DNA of 6,343 nucleotides from an uncultured Rhodospirillales bacterium (GTDB taxonomy: Bacteria > Pseudomonadota > Alphaproteobacteria > Rhodospirillales > 2-02-FULL-58-16): the NCBI GenBank assembly GCA_913053795.1, contig CAJXGZ010000137.1, positions 1-6,343 of the forward strand, in the 5' to 3' direction. Both the position numbers and the translations under genes were made by a program. Position 1 is the stretch's first letter. Each line of letters opens with the position of its first letter. Of this stretch, positions 1 through 5,546 are shown in pieces. Below the pieces are notes generated by a model. The model was not told the origin of the DNA and did no database searches. It was given only the letters and a program-made list of their open reading frames with translations.

Positions 1-247
1 CAACGCTCCGAAATTGCTCGGAGCAGATGGCGCCGGCATGGTGACGAAAATTAAACCGGACAGTAGTGGGTAGAGCCCGGCCATCCACGTGGCGAAGAGA
101 GTTAATCACCGATTTGCTGCTACTACCCTGCTAATGTATAGATTATTCCCCAAACCAAAGACTCAAAGTTAATGAAATACGGCAGGGTCACATTCTTAGC
201 GTCGACCAATGCAATTTGCTCTGAAGTTGTGTTGGCTGGCTGTCGCT

Positions 248-946
248 TTAGCGCGGCGCCAGAACCGTCACAAACGTGGCGGTCCATATTTCCGGGCTTT
301 CGGTGAGCATTTTGCCGGCGATGGATTCCATCAGGCGTTGGCTGAATTGCTTGACGGCCTTGCCGCGCCGGACGGGCAGGCTTTGCTTGACGCCGTAGCC
401 CGCCGCCATGGCCGCTTGGCGGATGCTGTCGGGCGTATAGGCGGCCTTGTGGGTGAGGTCCCCGAACTGGTGGCGCACACCCCATGGCGAGGACATGTTG
501 GGAACCCGAATGACGACTCGGCCGTCCGGCGTCAGCGCCGCGCGCAACTTCTCAAGCAGGGCGACTCCTTCAATAGAAGGGAAATGCTCGAAGGCGTCGA
601 GCAGGGCGATGCGGTCAAAGGTCTTCTCTCCCCTTGAATTTAGGTAGTCGTCAATGCTGGCGATGCGGACATGTTCAGCCAGTTCGGGCGGCATGAACTC
701 CAGCACCTTCTTTTCCTGATCGACGCCGATGAAGTCCTTGACGCCTTTTTCCTTCAGGTAGAAGAGCAAAAGCCCCGTGCCGCAACCCAGTTCAAGAAAA
801 GACATATGGGGCTGACACTGGGCGGGGCGCCAGAATTCCTCATGGAATTGACGGTGGTGTTTGGGTTTAGGCGTCGGCCTAACGTAGGTCCTGTCCTCGG
901 CGCAGGCGGCGTAGAAATCTACCTCTGTCATGGCTTCTTGGGACAT
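248..946 (-). CDS. Class I SAM-dependent methyltransferase, downstream copy of a tandem pair
   Basis: Predicted cytoplasmic methyltransferase of the Methyltransf_23/25-like Rossmann group, 232 residues. Motif I is FLELGCGTG at residues 50-58. The acidic residue closing the second strand is D76 (FIGVD), the post-motif region is FDRIALLDAFEHF (110-122), and a fourth strand ends in IRVPN (146-150). A later block, GDLTHKAAYTPDS (162-174), is nearly identical in the upstream neighbour. From memory, GDxTHxxxaT-type blocks are common in methyltransferases of polysaccharide gene clusters, so a glycan substrate is a guess. The first ATG (946) overlaps the upstream gene by 19 bp. A second ATG at 929-931 overlaps the upstream TGA as ATGA and matches the paralogue's N-terminus better (M-x3-DFY against M-x4-DFY), so the real start may be 931. 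Neither start has a strong Shine-Dalgarno sequence, which fits translational coupling. The family call is firm and the substrate is unknown. Confidence 0.86.
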   Translation of the reverse strand: MSQEAMTEVDFYAACAEDRTYVRPTPKPKHHRQFHEEFWRPAQCQPHMSFLELGCGTGLLLFYLKEKGVKDFIGVDQEKKVLEFMPPELAEHVRIASIDDYLNSRGEKTFDRIALLDAFEHFPSIEGVALLEKLRAALTPDGRVVIRVPNMSSPWGVRHQFGDLTHKAAYTPDSIRQAAMAAGYGVKQSLPVRRGKAVKQFSQRLMESIAGKMLTESPEIWTATFVTVLAPR

Positions 947-1629
947 GGCTTCAGGATTCCGATGAAGTTGGCGCTCCAGATTTTGGGCGCTTCCGTCAAC
1001 ACGCGGGACAGAAAGCCGTGGAGGATATCCTCGGTAAAGCGCCGCGACGGGCTGCCTCTCGCCTGAGACAGGAATTCAACAGATTCAAATCCCGAGGCCA
1101 CGGCCAATTGTTGGAGGCTGTCGGGCGTGTAGGCGGTCTTGTGGGTGAGGTCGCCGTATTGGTGTTGCAATCCCCAGGGCGAGGAGACGTTGGGAACCCT
1201 GATGTTTATAAGGCCGTCATCGGCCAGAATTCCCTTGAGGCTTTGCAGAAGCGCCACCGCCTCGAAAGCAGAGAAATGCTCCAGCACGTCCAGCATGACG
1301 ATGTAATCGAAGGGGGGCTCCCCGTCCTGGCCTAAAACAAAGTCCCTAACGTCGGCGATGCGCACATGATCGGAAATTTCAGGGTCCAAGAAATCGACGA
1401 TCCGGGGGTCAAGGTCGACGCCGATGAACCGCTCAACGCCCTTGTGTTTCAGGTAGGACAGAAAATGCCCGGCGCCGCAGCCGATTTCGAGGACCGATTT
1501 GGCGGCGCCGCACCCCATCGGGACCCAGAACTCCCGATCATACCATCGAATGTGCTTGGCGCGAAGATCAAGCCGTTCATAGGCCTTGAACTTTTCGTAG
1601 GTATTATAAAAATCCTCGGGTTTTTCCAT
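928..1629 (-). CDS. Class I SAM-dependent methyltransferase, upstream copy of a tandem pair
   Basis: Predicted SAM-dependent methyltransferase of 233 residues, first gene of a leftward two-gene operon. Motif I is VLEIGCGAG (46-54), the acidic ribose-binding residue is D72 (FIGVD), the post-motif segment is FDYIVMLDVLEHF (107-119), and a fourth strand ends in IRVPN (143-147). The block SSPWG-x2-HQ-x-GDLTHK-x-AYTPDS (149-171) is shared almost residue for residue with the downstream copy, as are EFW (33-35) and LTEAP-x-IW (211-218). The two are therefore full-length paralogues rather than one gene split by a frameshift. The ATG at 1627-1629 is the only sensible start and has a weak ribosome binding site. 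A plausible promoter with an extended -10 lies 38-65 bp upstream. No signal peptide or membrane segment is visible, so it should act in the cytoplasm. Divergence is spread over the whole protein, which points to an old duplication with possibly different acceptors. Confidence 0.87.
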   Translation of the reverse strand: MEKPEDFYNTYEKFKAYERLDLRAKHIRWYDREFWVPMGCGAAKSVLEIGCGAGHFLSYLKHKGVERFIGVDLDPRIVDFLDPEISDHVRIADVRDFVLGQDGEPPFDYIVMLDVLEHFSAFEAVALLQSLKGILADDGLINIRVPNVSSPWGLQHQYGDLTHKTAYTPDSLQQLAVASGFESVEFLSQARGSPSRRFTEDILHGFLSRVLTEAPKIWSANFIGILKPCPKKP

Positions 1630-1666
1630 GTTAATTCTTGGCGCCAGACTGTTATTGCATTATCTG

Positions 1667-1694
1667 ACTATAGCAAAAAACAAAGCAGTGTTAT
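1667..1694 (-). promoter_or_regulatory. Putative sigma70 promoter for the methyltransferase pair
   Basis: On the minus strand, TATAGT (1667-1672) is preceded by TG one base upstream (1674-1675), giving an extended -10 of the form TGnTATAGT. A 4/6 -35 match, ATAACA (1689-1694), lies 16 bp further upstream. The predicted transcript would start near 1660, about 30 nt before the ATG of the first methyltransferase. This is assigned by eye from consensus only. Confidence 0.35.
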
Positions 1695-1702
1695 CCTTTG
1701 TT
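1679..1702. promoter_or_regulatory. Possible operator: AACAAAG-N10-CTTTGTT inverted repeat
   Basis: Perfect 7-bp arms (1679-1685 and 1696-1702) are separated by 10 bp in the divergent gap between the methyltransferases and the MlaC-like gene. The site covers the proposed -35 of the methyltransferase promoter and lies 27 bp before the MlaC-like start, so a bound protein could affect both directions. The spacing suits a dimeric regulator, but no cognate regulator is identifiable. Confidence 0.22.
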
Positions 1703-1728
1703 AAGCTCCTATTTTTAAACGGCGAACA

Positions 1729-2400
1729 ATGATGTTTTCAAGACGCATGCTTTTTTCAATTCTTGGCGCCGCCATGCTGGCCGCCGCCCTTGACGCCGCC
1801 CCCGTCCGCGCCTCGGACTTCGTCGATGAAGCGCGCCACTTTATTGAAATCAAGGGAAATGAGACGATCCAGGTCTTCGGCATAAAGGACCGCAAGACGC
1901 GCTACGATAGGTTCCGCGTTCTGCTGGCCGAATCATTCGCCATCAAGGGCATCGCGAAATTCGTCATTGGACGTTTTTGGAATTCGGCGACCCCGGATCA
2001 GAAGGACCGTTACCTCAAGCTGTTCAAGGATTACATCATCGCCAACTACGCCGCCAAGTCCTGGATCATCGATGATGTTAAGCTGCGCGTGGCCAGGGTT
2101 ATCGAGAACAATGAAAACGACGTCTCCGTCGACACCTTTGTCCATCTTGCCGACAAGGAAAAGAAAGACGTCCCGCTAGGCTTTCGCGTCCGCAAGGGCG
2201 AGAAAGGCATAAAGATTATCGACTTGAAGGTGGGGGGCGTCAGCCTGATCATCTCGCACCGCTCCGAGTTCACCTCGGTGATCGGCAAATATGGCGGCGA
2301 TCTAAACAAGTTCAACGACTCCCTCGCCGAACGCACCAAAAAGATCGAAAAGAAGGCCAAGTTGAACGACGCCAAACTCAGCGAGCAACAAGCCCAGTAA
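1729..2400 (+). CDS. MlaC/Ttg2D family periplasmic lipid-binding protein
   Basis: Exported protein of 223 residues in the MlaC/Ttg2D (toluene tolerance) family, PF05494. Family members shuttle phospholipid between the outer-membrane Mla complex and the inner-membrane MlaFEDB ABC transporter. A related member, HpnM, occurs with hopanoid genes. Residues 1-28 form a typical Sec signal peptide (RR, a hydrophobic stretch, then a VRA-S cleavage-like site). The family core is clear: GIAKFVIGRFWNSATPDQ (74-91), LFKDYIIANYA (98-108) and KIIDLKVGGVSLIISHRSEF (162-181). The C-terminal 20 or so residues are strongly charged and lysine-rich, probably a helical extension beyond the domain. The start is the first of two adjacent ATGs, with only a weak ribosome binding site. 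No mlaF, mlaE, mlaD or mlaB gene lies alongside, so this is a solitary copy as far as the window shows. Its ligand and exact transport system cannot be assigned. Confidence 0.88.
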   Translation: MMFSRRMLFSILGAAMLAAALDAAPVRASDFVDEARHFIEIKGNETIQVFGIKDRKTRYDRFRVLLAESFAIKGIAKFVIGRFWNSATPDQKDRYLKLFKDYIIANYAAKSWIIDDVKLRVARVIENNENDVSVDTFVHLADKEKKDVPLGFRVRKGEKGIKIIDLKVGGVSLIISHRSEFTSVIGKYGGDLNKFNDSLAERTKKIEKKAKLNDAKLSEQQAQ

Positions 2401-2427
2401 GGCTTTGAGCGCAAAAAGGATGCGTCT

Positions 2428-3069
2428 CTAAGCCGCCGCCGGCTCCCCTTCGCGGCTCCGTCCCTTGCGTGCGCAGAGGCCGGTAATTTTCTCCGCCCGG
2501 GCCAGTCCCTTGTCCAGGGACGCCATGGTTTTGGCCATGTCGCCGGTGTCGTCCCTGAGCCACGTCCTGACGGCGCCTGCGTATATCAGGGCCAGCCCGT
2601 TGACCCTGGCGGCTCCTTGAAGTCCCGCCGGCGACAAGCCCGCCGCCTCCAGCATCCAGGCCATGGAGCGCAGAGTGCGCGGGGCGGCGCAAAGGACGTT
2701 GCAAGGATCGGCCAGCCCGTCGCGAAGTATGGCCCTTAAGGCGTCCTTATGGGGGGCCATGACGTCGAACCGGCGCATGAGCACGTCGAACAGCCGGTCG
2801 CGCGCCGAATCCCCGGCGTCCGCCGCGCCGGAGGCCAGCGTCTTCTGGTCGATGTCATTTATAAAGCCGCCAAGGATGGAGGCCTTCGAGGGATAGACGC
2901 CATGGACCTGAGCCAAGGAAAGCTTGGCCTTGGCGGCGATGGCGGAGAGCGAGACGTTGCGCCAGCCCTCCTCAACGGCGAGTTCAAGGGCGGCGGCGAT
3001 GATGCGCGCACCCGGATCGGCGCCGCTTGCTCCGCTCCTCTTGGTCTTCGAGGTTGTCTTGCGGGTCAT
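2428..3069 (-). CDS. TetR-like protein with COQ9-like C-terminal half
   Basis: Protein of 213 residues. Residues about 21-70 look like a TetR helix-turn-helix: ARIIAAALELAVEEGWRNVS, then LSAIAAKAKLSLAQVHGVYPSK, where Y59 sits at the usual end of the recognition region. The C-terminal half has DRLFDVLMRRFD (91-102), RSMAWMLEAAGLS (134-146) and TWLRDDTGDMAKTMASLDKGLARAE (169-193). I recognise this pattern from alphaproteobacterial COQ9-like proteins. COQ9 has a TetR fold but works as a lipid-binding ubiquinone-biosynthesis factor, so the role could be DNA-binding regulator or COQ9-type accessory. The retained basic N-terminus (TRKTTSKTKRSG) and HTH favour DNA binding. The ATG has a strong GAGGAG Shine-Dalgarno sequence 6 nt upstream. 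The gene lies downstream of the DHH phosphoesterase on the same strand with a 71-bp gap containing its own -10-like site. It converges with the MlaC-like gene. Confidence 0.82.
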   Translation of the reverse strand: MTRKTTSKTKRSGASGADPGARIIAAALELAVEEGWRNVSLSAIAAKAKLSLAQVHGVYPSKASILGGFINDIDQKTLASGAADAGDSARDRLFDVLMRRFDVMAPHKDALRAILRDGLADPCNVLCAAPRTLRSMAWMLEAAGLSPAGLQGAARVNGLALIYAGAVRTWLRDDTGDMAKTMASLDKGLARAEKITGLCARKGRSREGEPAAA

Positions 3070-3075
3070 GATCTA

Positions 3076-3121
3076 CTCCTCATCTGCTCCTCGTTTGGAA
3101 GAGGAAAAGTATACCCCTTTT
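3076..3121 (-). promoter_or_regulatory. Leader of the TetR-like gene: two GAGGAG sites, a TATACT -10 and a flanking inverted repeat
   Basis: Reading leftward, TATACT (3108-3113) matches the -10 consensus at 5 of 6 positions, but no good -35 is found at the proper distance. It is embedded in an AAAAG-N7-CTTTT inverted repeat (plus-strand arms 3105-3109 and 3117-3121), a position suited to autoregulation by a TetR-type protein. Two GAGGAG Shine-Dalgarno motifs follow (plus-strand CTCCTC at 3087-3092 and 3076-3081). The second is optimally placed for the ATG at 3069. The promoter and operator roles are inferred; the ribosome binding site is solid. Confidence 0.35.
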
Positions 3122-3140
3122 TGATCTGAGAGTCCGGCGT

Positions 3141-4103
3141 TTATCCTTTGGCGGTGATTCGCTTGATCAATTCCGCCTTCACTTGATCGGCGCGCGCCTT
3201 CTCCACTTGGCAAGTGCCGGCGCCCTTGTGGCCGCCGCCGCCGTACTCAAGCATCAACTCGCCGATGCTGACGCCGGAGGTGCGGTTGATGATCGACTTG
3301 CCGGCGGCGAACTCGATCATGTCATCGTTCAGCCCTTTCTGCACGTGCATGGAGATGTCGGCCTGGGGGAAAAGGGCGTAAATCATGAAACGGTTGACCG
3401 GGTGGATGATTTCCTCCCCGCGCAGATCGACGACCACCAATTCGCCTTGAAGGGTCGAGCAACGTTCAAGCTGGAACTCGGCGAGTTCATCATGCTCGAT
3501 GAACAGCTCAAGGCGCTCCCTGACGTCCGGGATTTCGAGGATTTCGTTCACCGAGTGGCGGCGGCAGTAAATGATCATATCGAGCATCAACTGGTCGTTG
3601 GAAATGCTGAAGTCCTTGAAGCGGCTAAGCCCGGTGCGCGGATCGAGAAGGAAGTTGAGCAAGGTCCAGTCGGTGGGGGCCAGAATGTCATCTTGGCCGT
3701 ACTGGGCCGAGTCGGCCTGGTCCACCGCATCCATCAGGCCTTCCGGGATTTTGGGAAACGTCTTGTCGCCGCCGTAGTAATCATAAACCACGCGGGCCGC
3801 CGAGGGCGCGTCGGCCTCAATAATGTGATTGTCCTTTTCGCCGACGCGCAGGGTTTCGCTGAGGTGGTGGTCAAAGCACAGATACACGCCCTCAACGTAG
3901 GGAAGATTGGAGGTGATATCATTGGAATCAATATGAATATCGCCGTCCTGCATTTCCTTGGGATGGACGAACTTGATCTCGTCAATCAAGTCCAGCTCCC
4001 TGAGCAGCATGGCGGAGACGATGCCGTCAAAGTCGGCGCGCGTCACTAAACGGAATTTGTTTTTCGACACTCTTTCCACTCCATCTCCCAGTTCGATCGC
4101 CAT
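3141..4103 (-). CDS. DHH/DHHA1 family phosphoesterase
   Basis: Protein of 320 residues in the DHH superfamily (RecJ, nanoRNase/pAp phosphatase and exopolyphosphatase relatives), which use two metal ions, commonly Mn, to cleave phosphodiester or phosphoanhydride bonds. Motif I is RADFDG (22-27), with D24 and D26. Motif II is probably D59/D62 in HIDSND. The name-giving motif is FDHH (77-80), and a later metal-site segment is VDQADS (127-132). The C-terminal DHHA1-like substrate-binding domain ends with the glycine-rich GGGGHKGAG (288-296). The length suits small exopolyphosphatase/oligonucleotidase-like members and is far below RecJ. Motif I has arginine where nanoRNases usually carry histidine (HxDxDG), which may mark a subfamily. 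No signal peptide or membrane segment is seen. It starts at ATG 4101-4103 with a GGAAAA-type ribosome binding site and a plausible promoter upstream. The substrate cannot be decided between polyphosphate, short RNA or DNA, and pAp or cyclic dinucleotides. Confidence 0.88.
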   Translation of the reverse strand: MAIELGDGVERVSKNKFRLVTRADFDGIVSAMLLRELDLIDEIKFVHPKEMQDGDIHIDSNDITSNLPYVEGVYLCFDHHLSETLRVGEKDNHIIEADAPSAARVVYDYYGGDKTFPKIPEGLMDAVDQADSAQYGQDDILAPTDWTLLNFLLDPRTGLSRFKDFSISNDQLMLDMIIYCRRHSVNEILEIPDVRERLELFIEHDELAEFQLERCSTLQGELVVVDLRGEEIIHPVNRFMIYALFPQADISMHVQKGLNDDMIEFAAGKSIINRTSGVSIGELMLEYGGGGHKGAGTCQVEKARADQVKAELIKRITAKG

Positions 4104-4138
4104 TACGATTTTCCGGTTAATTCAGGCAAGGGCGTGTA

Positions 4139-4167
4139 AAAATAACAATCTTTCGGGGCGCTTGCAA
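4139..4167 (-). promoter_or_regulatory. Putative sigma70 promoter of the DHH phosphoesterase gene
   Basis: On the minus strand, a TTGCAA -35 (4162-4167) and a TATTTT -10 (4139-4144) are separated by exactly 17 bp, with four matches each to consensus. Transcription would start near 4132, leaving a leader of about 28 nt before the ATG at 4103. This rests on consensus matching only. Confidence 0.4.
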
Positions 4168-4265
4168 CGCTATGTATGCGTCAATTCCGCCCACTAGAAG
4201 ATAAATGGATATATATTTGCAGGATTCCAATATATTCGTAAATCAGTAAAGGCAAAGGGGGCGTC

Positions 4266-4331
4266 ATGACCTCGAAATATATCTGGATCACCGTTTTGGT
4301 TACCGGCCTGATCGTTATCTGGCTGTTCTAG
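4266..4331 (+). CDS. Possible 21-residue single-pass membrane microprotein
   Basis: A 22-codon ORF runs from ATG 4266-4268 to TAG 4329-4331. After a short polar start (MTSKY) the rest is almost wholly hydrophobic (IWITVLVTGLIVIWLF), enough for one transmembrane helix with the lysine on the cytoplasmic side. A G-rich Shine-Dalgarno-like stretch (AAAGGGGG) ends 4 nt before the ATG. It sits alone in a gap, divergent from the DHH gene and convergent with ctaA. Its stop codon lies in the end of the adjacent MITE-like element. If that element is removed by collapsing the TA duplication, the stop is still TAG, so the ORF is not obviously a gene truncated by insertion. I do not recognise the family. 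Closeness to oxidase maturation genes makes a small oxidase-associated subunit conceivable, but nothing in the sequence proves that. A chance ORF cannot be excluded. Confidence 0.4.
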   Translation: MTSKYIWITVLVTGLIVIWLF

Positions 4332-4491
4332 AGCATTTCCGGACCAAATTGACCCATTCCGACAGGCCCTTTCGGCCCATGGCTGCGTCAAGCGCCTTGG
4401 CCGTAGACGAACTACGCCTGGCGGCCCTTTCCTTGCCATGAACCAAAATTGCTCTGACGGAATGGGTCAATTTGGTCCGGAAATGCTCTAG
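4328..4491. mobile_element. MITE-like element with perfect 34-bp terminal inverted repeats
   Basis: Positions 4328-4361 and 4458-4491 are exact reverse complements over 34 bp, each starting CTAGAGCATTTCCGGACC. The 96-bp interior has no usable ORF. It contains a smaller hairpin, CGTAG-ACGAA-CTACG (4402-4416), flanked by a second short pairing, CGCC/GGCG (4393-4396 and 4420-4423). A sequence resembling the tip, CCAAAATTGCTCT (4443-4455), lies just inside the right repeat. The ends fit insertion at a CTAG site with TA duplicated (TA at 4329-4330 and 4489-4490), the pattern of IS630/Tc1-mariner elements; the element proper would then be 4331-4488 with 31-bp repeats. With no transposase it would be non-autonomous. 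As RNA it forms one long hairpin and, lying between convergent genes, may act as a bidirectional terminator. Family assignment is inferred from the target pattern. Confidence 0.75.
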
Positions 4492-5546
4492 GACTTAAGC
4501 TCGTAAGCCGACCACAGCGACATGGTGAACAGGGCCACGGCGCCCGCCTGATGGGCGCTCGCCAGCGCAACCGGAACCACCAGAAGCAGCGTCGAAATTC
4601 CCAACGCCACTTGAGCCAATGCCGTCAAGGCGAACAGATTGACGGCGAGCCGCGCCCGCGCAGCCAGGTCCGCCTTTCGCGCTTGCAGCCAGAAAAGCAT
4701 CGTCAGAATAATGACGGCTTCGGCCAGAAGCCGGTGCTCGAACTGGACGGCGGCGATGTTCTCGAAGAAATTCAGGTAGGCCGGGGTCATGTCGAACATA
4801 CCCTCGGGCATAAAACCGCCGTCCATCAACGGGAAGGTGTTGAAGGCGAAACCGGCGTCCAGGCCGGCGACCAAGCCGCCTGAAAGGGCGGTGACGAAAA
4901 CCAACGCCGCCAGCATCATTGCCGAGCGGGCGGGCGGCGCCCTTTTAGCGCCGGGCGGAGGGCCGGGCGGAGAGGGGGGCGGTTTTGGCCAGAGCAGCCC
5001 CAGCGCCACCCACAGCATGTATCCGTAAACCGCCAAAGCCGCGCCCAAGTGGGCGGTCAAACGGTATTGGCTGACGTCGGGCCTATCGGTCAGGCCGCTC
5101 TTGACCATGTACCAGCCCAAAACCCCTTGCAGTCCGCCCAGCACGAACATCAGGGCGAGCTTCCATCCCAGCGCCCGGCTCACCCATCTCTTGGCGGCGA
5201 AGAAAACGAACGGCGCCAGGAATGCGAGGCCGATGAGACGCCCCCACAGGCGGTGAAGGAACTCAAGCCAGAAGATGGACTTGAACTCGCCCAGGGTCAT
5301 ACCGGCGTTAACTTTCTGGTATTCCGGGAATTCCTTGTATTTGCCGAAGACGCTTCGCCATTCCGCCTCGGCGAACGGCGGCAACCATCCGGTGGCCGGT
5401 TTCCACTCGACCATGGACAGCCCCGAGTGTGTAAGCCGCGTCACCCCCCCTAAAACCACCATGGCGTAAACCATGACGCAAACGGCAAGAAGCCAATAGG
5501 CGATGATCCTGCCGCGTTGAGCGGCGGTTAGGGGGGCATCGCTCAT
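4488..5546 (-). CDS. ctaA: Heme A synthase, COX15/CtaA type
   Basis: Inner-membrane enzyme of 352 residues that oxidises the C8 methyl of heme O to the formyl of heme A, needed by aa3-type cytochrome oxidases. About eight membrane segments are visible (near 14-35, 99-117, 129-147, 162-185, 209-228, 272-288, 300-323 and 325-346), as an internal duplication of four-helix halves. Family signatures are GGVTRLTHSGLSM (33-45), the W-P-x-GWLPP loop (48-57), NAGMTLGEFKSIFWLE (80-95) and the heme-ligand histidines H98 (LHR), H166 (TAHLG), H271 (FEHR) and H332 (SAHQAG). The long first loop and length match the alphaproteobacterial/mitochondrial COX15 type. The ATG overlaps the TAA of the PCu(A)C gene by one base (TAATG), with an AGAGGG ribosome binding site 6 nt before it, so the two are translationally coupled. 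Between the halves (187-207) lies an unusually proline-rich linker. The stop TAG lies in the tip of the neighbouring MITE-like element. Confidence 0.95.
   Translation of the reverse strand: MSDAPLTAAQRGRIIAYWLLAVCVMVYAMVVLGGVTRLTHSGLSMVEWKPATGWLPPFAEAEWRSVFGKYKEFPEYQKVNAGMTLGEFKSIFWLEFLHRLWGRLIGLAFLAPFVFFAAKRWVSRALGWKLALMFVLGGLQGVLGWYMVKSGLTDRPDVSQYRLTAHLGAALAVYGYMLWVALGLLWPKPPPSPPGPPPGAKRAPPARSAMMLAALVFVTALSGGLVAGLDAGFAFNTFPLMDGGFMPEGMFDMTPAYLNFFENIAAVQFEHRLLAEAVIILTMLFWLQARKADLAARARLAVNLFALTALAQVALGISTLLLVVPVALASAHQAGAVALFTMSLWSAYELKS
4953..4979 (+). other. Potential G-quadruplex motif inside ctaA (template strand)
   Basis: Four G-runs on the plus strand (4953-4955, 4960-4962, 4965-4967 and 4974-4979) have loops of 4, 2 and 6 nt, satisfying the G3+N1-7 quadruplex rule. 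The strand is the transcription template of ctaA. The codons opposite encode the proline-rich linker, so the G-runs may simply be a by-product of CCC/CCG proline codons. Confidence 0.4.

Noticed and set aside
5..24. Hairpin GCTCCGA-N6-TCGGAGC near the left edge
   Set aside because: It has no following T-run on either strand and no confirmed gene to terminate; it may be a chance stem.
2..73. Open frame on the plus strand from the window edge to a TAG, possibly the C-terminal tail of an upstream gene
   Set aside because: Only 23 codons are visible, another frame is also open to position 54, and no family signature is recognisable, so it cannot be told from chance.
125..188. Pair ACCCTGC / GCAGGGT downstream of the methyltransferases
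   Set aside because: Seven-base arms with a 50-nt loop are weak for a terminator and no T-run follows.
209..226. TTGCTCTGA at 216-224 matching the inner tip of the MITE-like element at 4449-4457
   Set aside because: Only nine bases match with certainty and no inverted partner is present, so it is not evidence of a second element.
209..1335. Several plus-strand ORFs of 66-142 codons opposite the methyltransferases
   Set aside because: They lie antisense to two clear homologous genes and show no domain features. Their repeated similarity to each other only mirrors the paralogy on the other strand.
3183..4049. Long plus-strand ORF of 288 codons opposite the DHH gene
   Set aside because: It is a GC-rich antisense shadow. 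The minus strand carries all DHH and DHHA1 motifs in order.
4194..4439. Minus-strand ORF of 81 codons covering the MITE-like element
   Set aside because: It runs through the inverted repeat and the intergenic gap, is antisense to the better-supported microprotein ORF, and has no recognisable domain.
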